Positions 54,721-64,000 of a DNA stretch of 64,000 bases are shown here, piece by piece. Under the pieces are notes generated by a model. That model ran no database searches. It saw only the letters and a program-made list of their open reading frames with translations, and was not told the DNA's origin. A program made the position numbers and the translations under genes. The DNA comes from Lepraria neglecta (lineage: Eukaryota; Ascomycota; Lecanoromycetes; Lecanorales; Stereocaulaceae), in the NCBI GenBank assembly GCA_033220425.1, contig CM065651.1:3348001-3412000 (forward strand), in the 5' to 3' direction. The first letter of the stretch is position 1, and each line of letters opens with the position of its first letter.

Positions 54721-55649
54721 ATGGGTCAACGTCGCCAACTCTTCGTAATTGCGAAGGTCAAAGGCCGCTATCGTACTCTTTGTGCGGTCCATCGCCAATG
54801 GCTTCATGGGCAAACTGCCTTGAAACGCTGCCTTGGCACGCTCAGAATCTTCCAAGATCCTACGTAAGTACATACATTTCGGGGCCTTTCCCCTCCATCT
54901 GGACTACTTTCTGAGTTCTGGGACCCGTTGCTGGAGCAGTGACTCTGGCTGTACTCCTGAACATGTCTCACAACACTGGCTGGCATCCCTGACATGTCTC
55001 ATAACATTGGCCCGTGTACATAAAGAGCAATGCTAACTTCGGCCTATCTGCAGAAATCGTATGACAATCCAGCAAGAGCTTGTCGCTGCCAGGAACCACG
55101 ACGACAGCTTTTGGACTCACTCGGGGGACAAATAGTATCACCAGAAGACTTCCCATATCCCCTTCCCATTCATTGCCACCTGCCTTGTCCTGGGACCTTC
55201 CTACTCGCTAAGGGGCTATTTCCATCGAGTCTCCATCGAGCCTTTCTACATGGCCTACAACGAAGGCGATAACAACAACGGCATCACAATTTTGGACATT
55301 ATCGATCCGTCATATTTTCAATACTGCTTCTTGACTTCTACGGTATGGAGAGTGACCGCGGGGTGCCACTTATGACTCTCCTTCCTGCGCGCACATACAT
55401 CGAAGCATACTACATTCTAAGTGACCCCAAAAACTCGGAGACCTTGTACCGCTTGTAGAAAGATTCGGTGATTGGGACTTGATTCCGGTCGCGGCCCTCG
55501 AGGATGCATGGCCGGGAGAAGGGTGGGAAGAAGACGGCGAAGAGAAGCAAGCGGAAGATGTCACCTGGATATGGGAAACGGGGAGCAAGGAGGCTAAAGC
55601 TTGGCTCCTAGAGCTGGGATTCGGACCTAAAGCCTTCATGAAGAGGTAG
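54721..55649 (+). pseudogene. Pseudogene of a conserved fungal hypothetical (MGQRRQLFVIAKV family)
   Basis: Exon 1 (54721-54863) encodes MGQRRQLFVIAKVKGRYRTL, then VHRQWLHGQTALKRCL. A 190-nt intron (GTAAGT, GCTAAC branch, CTGCAG) joins in phase to exon 2 at 55054 (TNRMTIQQELVAARNHDDSF). The frame then meets TAG at 55133-55135 and continues open with IPFPFIATCLVLGPSY and EPFYMAYNEGDNNNGITILD. After about 55335 the related sequence moves to another frame (DFYGMESDRGVPLMTLLPAR), and after about 55440 to a third (LVPLVERFGDWDLIPVAALE), ending at TAG 55647-55649. One stop and two frame changes indicate a lost gene. I recall intact homologs in moulds as uncharacterised proteins; no function is known to me. 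Confidence 0.6.
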
Positions 55650-55815
55650 ATTGCTATGGATTGGATTGTGGGTGAAGACTACGGCGGCGATCAGGGGAGG
55701 TTTCATGATTATTGGCAAAAGGGTGTTTTCTTCTAGCTCTGAGACGTTTACTATTTGTTTGCCGGCTTTAGAGAGTTTCGAAAAATAAATCACGGAAGAA
55801 GCAGTGAGATTACCT

Positions 55816-56094
55816 TTACGAGAAGCTTGAAACTCCAGTCATTAATACATCAATAGAGAAATACCACAAACCACTCGCTGTCCAGCCCATTCTCCACCGT
55901 GGTAAGAAGGAGAGGTGGTGTGTATCACCTGAGTGGAAGAATTCGAGAGAGTTGGTGCTGGAGGCATAGCGCGCGCAGCCCCCATTAGACATTAAGTCAA
56001 TGCGGCTTTTTTCGAGGTCTGGATCTGGAGCGAATATGCGCCAGCCGTGATGGTCGCGGACGGCGAAGGCATTGGTGAGGTGAGTAGTGGACAT
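55816..56094 (-). CDS. Small hypothetical protein
   Basis: 92 codons, MSTTHLTNAFAVRDHHGWRI then FAPDPDLEKSRIDLMSNGGC. The composition is even and protein-like and the ORF is not a shadow of another gene, but there is no family match or splice support. Confidence 0.35.
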   Translation of the reverse strand: MSTTHLTNAFAVRDHHGWRIFAPDPDLEKSRIDLMSNGGCARYASSTNSLEFFHSGDTHHLSFLPRWRMGWTASGLWYFSIDVLMTGVSSFS

Positions 56095-56708
56095 TGAGAC
56101 GATTTAACAGCTTCAATATAAGCATAACTTTCAAGAATAGATGGATAATGAAGCAAGTATGACCAATGTCACGTTAGATATAGAGCACTTTGGCAGTTCA
56201 AATAATCAATTTCAGTGCAGGATTGAAAGTGGAGTAGCTTTCCAACAATAGGAGTCGCACAAGTGGATAAGAGGTTTAGACTTGGTTTGAATTCTGCATG
56301 ATGAAAATTCCGAGACAACCTATTGCAAGGGGTGTTTATTGTTATTGCGTCGACCAACTAGCCGCTGAGCGAACAGCTCCAACCTTTCTCCAATCTTGAC
56401 CGTTCAAGCACCTATCGCTCGCCCAGCAAGACATGGCGCAACAGAACGGAGTCAATATTGATGCGAGCATACTGATGGGCACGATCCAAAAGAGCTTAGA
56501 TGACAGTTCGTAGACCCAACCCAAAAGCTGGACAAGTTAGTAACCTACCTATCTAGGGCTCGAAAATCGCATTATCGGGAAACGCCATGCTATAGCTCAT
56601 CAGGCGAAACACGGTCGAAAAGTCAAATGCCGGTGGATGAATATGGCAGAATTTCCAACGATGCGGGATGTTATCGCGCTAAAGCACTTTTTAAATTAGA
56701 CCCTTCCC

Positions 56709-57545
56709 ATGGAACTCGTCGATCTCATTGTCGATCTTGCGGAGTATTGGCCACACGTCACGTGTGATATGAAGAAACCACTCAAATTCCCTCGAAAAGT
56801 CAGCACGAATACAACCATCAATGGCAATGTAATAATGAGGACGGAAGTAGACTTGGCTCCACAAGGCTACGAAGATACCACAGAGGACAGCTTTCTCCTA
56901 CGCTCACCGCCCTTGGGAGCTCTAGACTCCGAAGTCAAATCCTCCCTAGCCCAAAGTGTTCAAAAGGCGCAAAGTGGGTTCCTAAAAAACCCTCACGCCA
57001 TAGGTATTCATGCCACGATAGACAACGCCCCTGCGAGGTCTGCATTCATGCACGTTGCCGAACCTTTGATGCACAAAGAAAAGCTAAATGGCTGGCTTCC
57101 ACCGAGAGGACGGTCTCCCGCTCGCATGATCATATTCGAGACTGTCAATTATCCCCGAGACTGTCCTCCCCACCGCGAGCCTAACCTCTGGTGCCATCTG
57201 CGGGTCAGCAGTGGCACATTACCAGGGGCTATATCGCCAGCGCTCCTTACGGCAAATATTCCTACGCATGTCCCAACCCTCCCTCCGCTAGCCAGCGGCA
57301 TCAGATTGAATCAATCCGGCATCTTGATCAATACTTGGCGCTTCGATGACGACGTGAATGCTTTCAAGCCAAACGCACGAGAGCTAGACCAGCTAGTAGA
57401 CACCGGAATCCTACCGGTAGATACTGACAAGAAAAAACATATGGATGTGGCCCTTCAGAAACATCGTGATCGGGTGGACTTTTTTGGGAAACTGAAGGAA
57501 GCCGATAGCATTGGCGCGTGGGCGAGAGGGACTCCTGGGAACTAG
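56709..57545 (+). CDS. Conserved fungal hypothetical with F-box-like start
   Basis: 278 residues from ATG 56709. It opens MELVDLIVDLAEYWPHVTC, the degenerate F-box-like helix seen at the start of a common uncharacterised fungal family. A central block LLRSPPLGALDSEV, then IIFETVNYPRDCPPHREPN, and a late NTWRFDDDVNAFKPNA follow. The last part (GKLKEADSIGAWARGTPGN) matches the family's usual ending in which a boundary to solvent-exposed sequence follows Trp-Ala-Arg. An AAATTAG acceptor precedes the ATG by nine bases, so an upstream exon is possible. Function unknown. Confidence 0.65.
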   Translation: MELVDLIVDLAEYWPHVTCDMKKPLKFPRKVSTNTTINGNVIMRTEVDLAPQGYEDTTEDSFLLRSPPLGALDSEVKSSLAQSVQKAQSGFLKNPHAIGIHATIDNAPARSAFMHVAEPLMHKEKLNGWLPPRGRSPARMIIFETVNYPRDCPPHREPNLWCHLRVSSGTLPGAISPALLTANIPTHVPTLPPLASGIRLNQSGILINTWRFDDDVNAFKPNARELDQLVDTGILPVDTDKKKHMDVALQKHRDRVDFFGKLKEADSIGAWARGTPGN

Positions 57546-58199
57546 GTTAATGTGTTTGAGGGACTGAGGATGCATATTTTCTGGGCTGTGTAAGACTGAT
57601 ATGGGTAATGAATTTCGGTTTGATGATGATGCTTATCATTGACCTGGAATCTCATATAGGTAGTCATCGCCAGCTATGATACGGGTAGCGATTTCGGTTC
57701 CAGGATTATTTTCACGACTTACTTGGAATCCAAACAGACGTTCATTTCCAATGGTAGTACTAATTGGCTCCTGAAAGCCAGAGATTGTGGGCCAAGCATT
57801 TCCAAATTCAATACTTTGATGTGATATCTTTTGCGTTAGATCGTTGAAATGAACATATGAAACTTGAGCTGTTTATAAAATGGCATTTTATCTTGCTCCA
57901 AAGTAAGAGGAGACAAAACAGCCTATCTTGGCAAGCTCAAATTGGCAATAATTGATGAAACCGACGTTTTGATTTCTGTTTCATGCCAAGGCCACGTTTT
58001 GAAGATCACGTCTACGAAAAATGTTTCAGATCCTGCCATCTGAAGATGCAGCCCAACACCATTCACACAGGACAACTTGAAAATCTCCTCGCATTGTTCT
58101 GGCATCGTCCATCGATCCTGTTGAACAGCGATCCTCCCGCAAATCCTCTAATCTTGCGGAAACGAGAAGACTTTACAATTCACGCTACGCCATACAGCC
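57546..58199. other. Intergenic, no gene seen
   Basis: Contains short related words (GATGATGATGCTTATC, GTAGTCATCGCCAGC), but no gene. Likely the promoter of the small secreted protein that follows. Confidence 0.45.
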
Positions 58200-58514
58200 A
58201 TGTCCGCACATCTTTTAATCCTCGCACTAGCCTCAACATTCTTCTCTTCCCTCGCCATCTCCACTCCGGCAGACCAACCGATATCCCCTACTCTGCTGCC
58301 AGGCGTAAATTCCTCCGACCTAATAATGTACACCTATCCCACAAACAATTCCATCAACGGCAAAGACCCCTCTTGTTCGCGTTGGGTGTATTCTACGCCC
58401 AATCCTAGACCCGTGATTTCTGAACCCACTGGACCGTCGGTTTGTGACGAGTTTGGCTCTTTGGCCGTGGACTGCTTTAGGCTTTGGAGGCATGGAGTGG
58501 ATGATTCTATCTGA
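58200..58514 (+). CDS. Small secreted protein
   Basis: 104 residues with a clear N-terminal signal peptide (MSAHLLILALASTFFSSLAI, then S-T-P-A). The mature part has Pro/Ser/Asn-rich sequence, an N-glycosylation-like NSS and NNS, and three Cys residues (DPSC, SVCD, DCFR). The size, secretion signal and lack of homology are typical of candidate effectors or secreted antigens, but an odd Cys count leaves one unpaired if disulphides form. The start is supported by signal-peptide position. Confidence 0.55.
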   Translation: MSAHLLILALASTFFSSLAISTPADQPISPTLLPGVNSSDLIMYTYPTNNSINGKDPSCSRWVYSTPNPRPVISEPTGPSVCDEFGSLAVDCFRLWRHGVDDSI

Positions 58515-59370
58515 GCTTGAAGCTTTCAACTGAGGCTGGAGTTTTTAAAATGTGACTCGGTGTCCAAGGGTTTCTTGCGTTGACACAGTTAGATAGGGTG
58601 CAGGCACCCAGCCCAGTAGCAATACAACAAGCATATGTCGTTTCAAAACTGGATCGTGAGGGTGCTGTATCTGGCACTCATAGATTATAGAAAAATACAT
58701 CCTAGCACTTTCAAAATCTTCGCCCGCAACGAAAGGCGGTTGAGTCACAGTTGCAATCGCCCGTGGGTAGGCTCTGTATGGTGTATAAATGAGCCGTACT
58801 TTGACATCTGGCCTTCCTGAGAAAGTCTTTACTTTCCCAGAATACTTTGCTTATTCGGCGATCTTGAATAGGTTTGCGTGTCAATATTGGTGAACGCCCG
58901 CGTTGATGAGTAGCGAGAGTGCAGAGCTGGAAGATCGACCCCTTAGGGAGATCTCAAGAAGAGTTTTTGATGCAAGATCATAACATTGTAGTTTCAGGTC
59001 TAATCAGCTTCTTAGCCTGAGCTCGATTTCTTCCAGGCAAGGAATACAAAACTAGGGATACACATTTACCCCGAATTTCTACATAGATCGCCTGGCAGGC
59101 AGCTTCCGAGTGCCATCCACTAGTTCTTTTGATCCAGCCACTAGAGCAGAATTTCGTTGTCGGGAGAAGGGCGCGTGCTTTCGCTCGTTTGTGCTGATTC
59201 CACAACCGGCCGGAAAGTCGCATATAGGCGCAAAATTGGATGTTTTATATTTTAGATGCATTGCAGGACCCACGACGTCTAAATGTCTCAACAGGTGTTA
59301 ACGTCACGACACTACCAGGACATGGACTATTCTTTTAGTCGTCGCGGAGCTTCGAGCATGAGTCTTCATC
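58515..59370. other. Intergenic, no gene seen
   Basis: No supported ORF; contains the promoter region of the secreted protein at 59371. Confidence 0.45.
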
Positions 59371-60572
59371 ATGCTGCTAAGGTTCCCTATTTTGTCATGT
59401 TTTCTCGTTGTAGCAAGCGCAATTCCTCTTCCCTCAAGCCCAGAAGGACTTGTACAAAACCCAGTATCAAATACACTACCACAAGATAACATCACCACGC
59501 AATCTTCGTCGACGAATAAAATCTCATCATCCTCTGAAAATACGCTGCGAATCTACTACGACGAAGAAAAGTACGGCGACAACATAAATGTCCGCAGCTA
59601 CCAAAACATCTTCAACTACGTAGACAAAGGCGACAATCAAATAACATTCGCTGACCGCCACAGCGGGCTGGCGCACAACATCCCTCTTCCTCATCGAATA
59701 TATAGTAGTACGTGATTCCAGACCTTTCTGTCCCCCGATACGGCGAAAACTTTTCATTTCCATTGTCTTCTATTTCCGACTTACCATATGGAAGATGATG
59801 GACAGAGCTTCATCCAGCCCCTTCTGAAAACAGGCAAATCCTCCAGGCACGCAAGTTCATAACAGCTCGGTACAGCAGCCTTCACCCTACTGCAGCAGTG
59901 CGTCATCAATCAGGGCGTTTGTGGTGTTGCGGGCGATGTTGGCGGTGATATTAATTTGCTTACTGCTATGGCGAAGTACGAGCCTCATTTCCGGTGCGAT
60001 CGAGGCGCGGCTCAGGGGCCGCCGTGGGTATCGTGTATTCATATTTGGGCGGATATGAGAGCTGGGCAGCAGCGGCAGGTCTTTGGCCGAGCTGGTGATC
60101 CGAAGGTTCAGGAGAGCCTTCCGGTTACCTTTAAAGCTGTTGATGCAAGATGTCAGGTGAACATTGATATTGTTGGTAGGTCGACTAGTGTATCTTGGTA
60201 CGAGTTGTGGGAGGCGACCTCGGCTCTTGCCACCATGTATGTAAGAGCACACCAGAAAGGAGGGAAAGCTATGGGCCTTGGTCAGTATTCTTGAAGGATT
60301 CAATGAGGCCTTCGTAGCTCATACGTACGCTAGGCCTTCGCAAAAACACGTTCCTTGAAATATCGGATCAAAATCCTGACCTGGGTCTACTAGTGGGGAA
60401 TCATAGCTTGAATAACTCTTTGTCGTTGGTCACTTTGCCATTGGCCGTAGCGCAAAATTTGTCCACAGAGACTTGGTCGAGTGAGCCGTTTGAAATTTCG
60501 AGCAGTTTCATGCAGGACAATAGCTCTTTAGTTTTCTGCAAGGTGACACCTCGACGAACACTTCACAGGTAG
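59371..60572 (+). CDS. Secreted protein of an uncharacterised fungal family
   Basis: Exons 59371-59707, 59876-60280 and 60334-60572 fit in phase and give 326 residues. Intron donors are GTACGT and GTCAGT, acceptors TACAG and GCTAG. The start is a signal peptide (MLLRFPILSCFLVVASAIPL). The first exon continues with TLRIYYDEEKYGDNINVRSY. The second contains LLQQCVINQGVCGVAGDVGG, YEPHFRCDRG and SIHIW-like WVSCIHIWADM, with paired Cys. The third encodes LRKNTFLEISDQNPDLGLLV, then GNHS and a Ser/Thr-rich tail. The 168-nt first intron is longer than its neighbours and could hide a short exon. Homologs I recall are secreted hypotheticals of plant- and soil-associated fungi; role unknown. Confidence 0.6.
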
Positions 60573-61203
60573 ATTAGCATGATGTCCGATGATAGCAAGC
60601 TCGCGAATGAAAAAAGGATCTAGAAACCTACAGCACGTTCGAAACACCACTTCACTGTGAAAGTCGATGCCTCCTCCTCCTCCTTCTCCTTCTCCTCCGA
60701 ATAGCACATAACCAACTCAGTCTATTAATAAAATGCCCTGTAATTTACCAAATGAAGCGGAACATGCTAGGAAGCGAAAAGGGCCGGAGTGAGCAATGGC
60801 AAGAAATGAGGAACGGCGACGTGCATCGTAGTGAATGATACATGAGCCACGACATGGAGTTGCCACCAACGACTTGGATATCGAATAGGCGAATCAATGA
60901 CGAGCCAGTGAAGACAACCACTCTAAGCCAGCTTTCGCTGACGATTGATCTTGTCAATAGAATCTCTGTCAGGCCCTAAGTCTTGAGATCTGCAGTCGAC
61001 GAGCTCGTTTCGTGCTTACTCCCTTTCTCCGCCCCTGCAATCCAAACCTCGATAGATATTACATCAACCCAATCCATTTATACATGCGCGTCTGCGCCGT
61101 ATCTACACAAAGCAAAGCACCGTCGTCCAAATCGTCCCGGTTGTTTCCCCATCCACCGAGATCTCAAATAGTTATATCTAGTAAAGTGCTGGCGAACCTG
61201 ATC
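60573..61203. other. Intergenic, with a short CTC/TTC repeat
   Basis: A CCT/TCT trinucleotide run (CTCCTCCTCCTCCTTCTCC) lies near 60669-60700. No ORF of note. Confidence 0.45.
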
Positions 61204-61512
61204 TCATCCGTTATAACAAAGACTTGGCCGGCTATAGGAGGTAAGGGACTGCCGCTCCTTGACGAGATTGATAACACGGTCCACTTCTTGATTAGAACCT
61301 GGTTCGAGGTCGATCGTGGCTGCCGTAAGCATGGTTTTGACGAACTGTAGGTGGTTCTGTGAGACGGGGGTTGTGTTGACAGGGGGTTTTGGCTGCTCAA
61401 CAGGCCGGGGCCCTCCTTGTGCGGGCTCGCTTTGTGAGGGTTGTTGAGTGGAAGCGGGTTTCTCTGTAGCTGGTGGTGCCGACGGGAGCTGTTCGCCACT
61501 CTCTCCTTCCAT
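61204..61512 (-). CDS. Small hypothetical protein with Pro/Gln-rich start
   Basis: 102 residues from ATG 61512. A Pro/Gln/Ser/Glu-rich start (MEGESGEQLPSAPPATEKPA) leads to an ordered helical segment, LQFVKTMLTAATIDLEPGSN then QEVDRVINLVKERQS. The segment looks conserved in style, but I cannot name the family. A further intron near the 3' end or an upstream exon is possible. Confidence 0.4.
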   Translation of the reverse strand: MEGESGEQLPSAPPATEKPASTQQPSQSEPAQGGPRPVEQPKPPVNTTPVSQNHLQFVKTMLTAATIDLEPGSNQEVDRVINLVKERQSLTSYSRPSLCYNG

Positions 61513-61858
61513 CTTGAATTCTGAGACAAAGGCGGGCTCTAGAGAATTCAAGGCTTTTGTAGAGCAAGGTTACGCTCACTTCTGGACAAGAAAGATTAAT
61601 GTCCTTCGGCTTCCCTAAGAACTTGCTGCAAATAATCCTAGGATTCTAGACCAATAACAGTCTTCTTCTGATACCCTTACTCTGCCACCTCGCACGGCCA
61701 CACAGCCCTCTCCGTCCGGATCATTTAATGAGGAGGTTGGTCTTTAGAATTCAACCATAATGCTGAGATATTAAAGGCAGGACGTCATTTATATTTCAAT
61801 ACTAGTTTCTTGGCATACGTAGCTGCTCTACGCGCTCGAGTTCTACATCAAGACAGCA

Positions 61859-62650
61859 ATGACTTCAATATCGGTATATGGTCACAACCCAGAGATGCTT
61901 GCAGTCCAAAACTCGCTTCACCGAGAAGAGGCTAAAGAGGCTGCAGATGCGGAAGAGTCCCATCAATTGAGAGCTAGCTGCAAAAGATGCCTGTTCCTAG
62001 AACTTCCCTTCGAACTCCGCGAACAAATATACACCAACATGCTACCTAGCACCAGCGATACATCCAGAGATTTAGCTTGGAATCGAGCTGCCCCAATATG
62101 GGCCACGAATCGCCAAATATACAATGAGTGCATTGGCCCAATGTACGGCGATTCCACCTTCCTCGTCGACGTCGGCTACAACTACGTCGATTTCATCTAT
62201 CAATACCGTCTTCCTAAAAGCAAGCTAGTTGCGAAACGCCTCCTCAGCTTTCCAGAAAGGATAGCAGCGCGCAATAGGCCTTTCATGAGGAGGTTTGAGG
62301 TCTGGGTTAAAGAGGTGGATAGCTATACTGGCATGATCAAGTACAATTACAGCAACCCAGAGGTCTTGGCTATGGGTGTCAGAGAGCAGACGCAGAAGTT
62401 GTGTGGCTTCTTGCAAGGGTTGCCGGAGGTTCGCGAGCTCAAGATTGTCTATACTGGGAAAGACAATTCGAAGGACAACAAGGAAAAGCTTATGATGCTC
62501 ATATTGGAGCCGTTCTGGGAGCTCAAGAATGTGCGGGATGTTGTGATTAAAATGCCTGGGATCAAGAACAAGAAGGTTCAGAAGGACCTTCGTGAACAAG
62601 TGAGAGAGTTCCTGTCTCAAAAACAGGACCAAGTGGTCGCTACATCATAG
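61859..62650 (+). CDS. Fungal 2EXR/DUF7730-like (F-box-related) hypothetical protein
   Basis: Single exon, 263 residues. After a charged N-terminus it carries CLFLELPFELREQIYTNMLP, the L-x-L-P-x-E-[LI]-R-x-x-I-[YF] motif of the large fungal 2EXR / DUF7730 group. It continues with WNRAAPIWATNRQIYNECIG and MYGDSTFLVDV as expected for these proteins. The remainder predicts helices and strands (VREQTQKLCGFLQGLPEVRE). Members are abundant in moulds and uncharacterised; an F-box-like protein-interaction role is only inferred. Confidence 0.8.
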   Translation: MTSISVYGHNPEMLAVQNSLHREEAKEAADAEESHQLRASCKRCLFLELPFELREQIYTNMLPSTSDTSRDLAWNRAAPIWATNRQIYNECIGPMYGDSTFLVDVGYNYVDFIYQYRLPKSKLVAKRLLSFPERIAARNRPFMRRFEVWVKEVDSYTGMIKYNYSNPEVLAMGVREQTQKLCGFLQGLPEVRELKIVYTGKDNSKDNKEKLMMLILEPFWELKNVRDVVIKMPGIKNKKVQKDLREQVREFLSQKQDQVVATS

Positions 62651-62789
62651 AGCCAGCCGTTTTGTGCTATGCGGACAACGGTATCCACCAAAGCTCTGTT
62701 TTCAGCAGAAAGCCGAAGACGACGGGCTGAATGATAACAGATAGAGACCTTTGCAGATGCTCGTCCATAACCTTTTCACATCAAAAGCT

Positions 62790-63329
62790 TCACGCAGCGC
62801 ACTCTCGTCCCTCAAAGGCGAACAACCTAAGTTTCCTGTGAACATAGCTGGTGTCTACCATTGAAAAGCAACTGCTGTGCCTGCTCATTGCCGCTGTTTC
62901 AGTGTCTCTGTCGGCTATCAGCAATGCAGCTTCAAAGTCTTCTTGTTGAACATCTGGCGGCTTACCGTCATAATCAGGAGGCAACTCAGAGTCTTCCTCC
63001 AATTCAACATCATGCTCTTCCGGCATCAGAGACTGCTCAGCTGACTCTTCATCCCTGTTATTACGGTCTTGCATCGGGATCTGTTCAGTGGGGTTCTTGC
63101 TCGTGCTGGCTTGCCTTCTTCCTTCCTACCACGATCTGTAAGCACCAATTGCAATTAGAATGATCGTAGATGCGATCATGAAGATAGCGAATATTATGAT
63201 TCCCACTGCGATGACCACTGTACCAAGGAATAAAGCGCTCTTGACCCAGTAGAAGACCACTTCTGGCCAGTTGCTGAAACTCCAGTCGTCAAGGTCGACG
63301 CCTTCCACTGCGGTGGTGTTCGGTGGCAT
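62790..63329 (-). CDS. Single-pass membrane protein interrupted by an in-frame TAG
   Basis: From ATG 63329 the frame encodes MPPNTTAVEGVDLDDWSFSN, then WPEVVFYWVKSALFLGTVVI and a long hydrophobic span reaching IALIAIG-like LIAIGAYRSW. TAG at 63128-63126 follows. The same frame then stays open for about 111 more codons with EGRRQASTSK, MPEEHDVELEEDSELPPDYD and a second acidic region, to TGA at 62790. A basic juxtamembrane segment directly after a TM helix is what a continuous protein would show, so I list the whole region. It could be a truncated gene, a tiny unrecognised intron, a sequence error or recoded stop. Confidence 0.45.
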
Positions 63330-63763
63330 CTTTGATCCAGGTCGAGGACTCAAGGTGTCAGAGCTGATGATGGTCTCGAGTGTGTCAATATGAGGGCAAG
63401 GCGGATTTCTGTCCAGGTTCAAAATTCAGGACACTTATGCACTCCGCCCCACTTGGTGCGATTGCGGTTTCAGCCCACCATTATATAATTCGCTGTCAAG
63501 TCTAAGGTATCTCGAGGTAACCTACCGCTAGCTGGAACTCAACTTCTCGAGGCAGCTGTCGTCTTGCAATAAAGCGATCTATCTCTTCGCCATAACTCGC
63601 ACATTTGGGAGCCATCTTGCCAATTAGTCCATAAATTTGGAGTATCAAGCTACCTTGACCGAAGCATCGGCCATGTTCAGACAGATCTTACACTTGTGTC
63701 AATTTAGGTTCAAGCTGTACAGCCTCACCAATTTCCAGCCTTCTGAAAATCCGGGATACAGAT

Positions 63764-64000
63764 ATGTCCCTTACTCCACAGCTCAATGAGCTGTGTGATA
63801 TGTGCCGCTATGGACGCCAATACGTGAAAAACTAGCGACCATCGTCTTCGCAGCTACAAGTTTCACAATTTCCGTGATCTACTCGTATCAGCCCAAAACG
63901 GTTGCCATCTATGCGTCTTGATAGCTGCGGAGCTTGACGGACGCGTGCTGCAAAAGGATTGGTTGAAGCTGTGTTGTGAAGATCATTCACAACGTCTTGA
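63764..64000 (+). CDS. Start of a possible HET-type protein, cut by the window edge
   Basis: From ATG 63764: SLTPQLNELCDMCRYGRQYV in one frame, then after TAG at about 63833 the neighbouring frame continues HHRLRSYKFHNFRDLLVSAQ and NGCHLCVLIAAELDGRVLQ to the edge. A Cys-x2-Cys start, a D-L-L-x-S-A segment and GCHLC are the usual N-terminus of HET-domain proteins. The frame change near 63835 has no obvious intron, so the 5' part may be mis-modelled or the gene decayed. The HET domain itself would lie outside the window. Confidence 0.45.

Noticed and set aside
1-64000. CRISPR arrays, rRNA, tRNA or capsid-bearing virus-like elements
   Set aside because: No regular direct-repeat/spacer pattern, no convincing tRNA A and B boxes, no rRNA-like sequence, and no reverse-transcriptase or capsid-type reading frame seen.

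Overview
The window looks like a gene-dense piece of a filamentous ascomycete genome (Pezizomycotina). Genes are split by short introns (about 41-70 nt, GTNNGT donors, CTNAC/CTAAC branch sites). Housekeeping genes are clearly fungal (chz1, bet1, apc15/mnd2, yme2, emi1, ctf4/mcl1), and the accessory content is typical of moulds: HET, DUF7580, NB-ARC/TPR, an ascomycete laccase and fungal C2H2 proteins. I cannot fix the class or genus. All exon joins are my own reading, checked for phase but not against transcripts.

Layout. 0-13 kb: an accessory region with a large C2H2 zinc-finger gene and four loci (left edge, 7.7, 9.0 and 11.1 kb) of a small-protein family I do not recognise. Its hallmark is ETHEQLAVG, and the three loci with visible 5' ends share a start architecture: a 5-nt coding exon ATGCC followed by a phase-2 intron. 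13-18 kb: a Tyr/Ser-rich protein with an in-frame stop inside its repetitive tail, then a C2H2 protein and a DUF7580 protein head to head. 19.4-22.7 kb: a conserved block of chz1, bet1 and apc15/mnd2. 23-32 kb: a decayed DUF6594 gene, several repeat families, an intact HET gene and an aspartic-protease-like gene with both active-site motifs altered. 32-39 kb: an F-box gene, a small TIR element (MITE-like) and an NB-ARC/TPR receptor with 12 nearly identical TPR units and an N-terminus resembling the HET-s amyloid motif. 39.8-41.8 kb: a laccase. 42-47.5 kb: nothing convincing. 47.5-54.2 kb: a compact conserved block of yme2, emi1 and ctf4/mcl1. 54.7-64 kb: a pseudogene, two small secreted proteins, conserved hypothetical genes, a membrane protein split by an in-frame TAG, and the start of a possible second HET-type gene at the right edge.

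How the parts relate: conserved cell-cycle, trafficking and mitochondrial blocks alternate with variable islands holding families linked to fungal allorecognition and innate-immunity-like signalling (HET, NB-ARC/TPR, DUF7580, C2H2 with a fungal N-terminal domain). The most novel item is the ATGCC-microexon ETHEQLAVG family.
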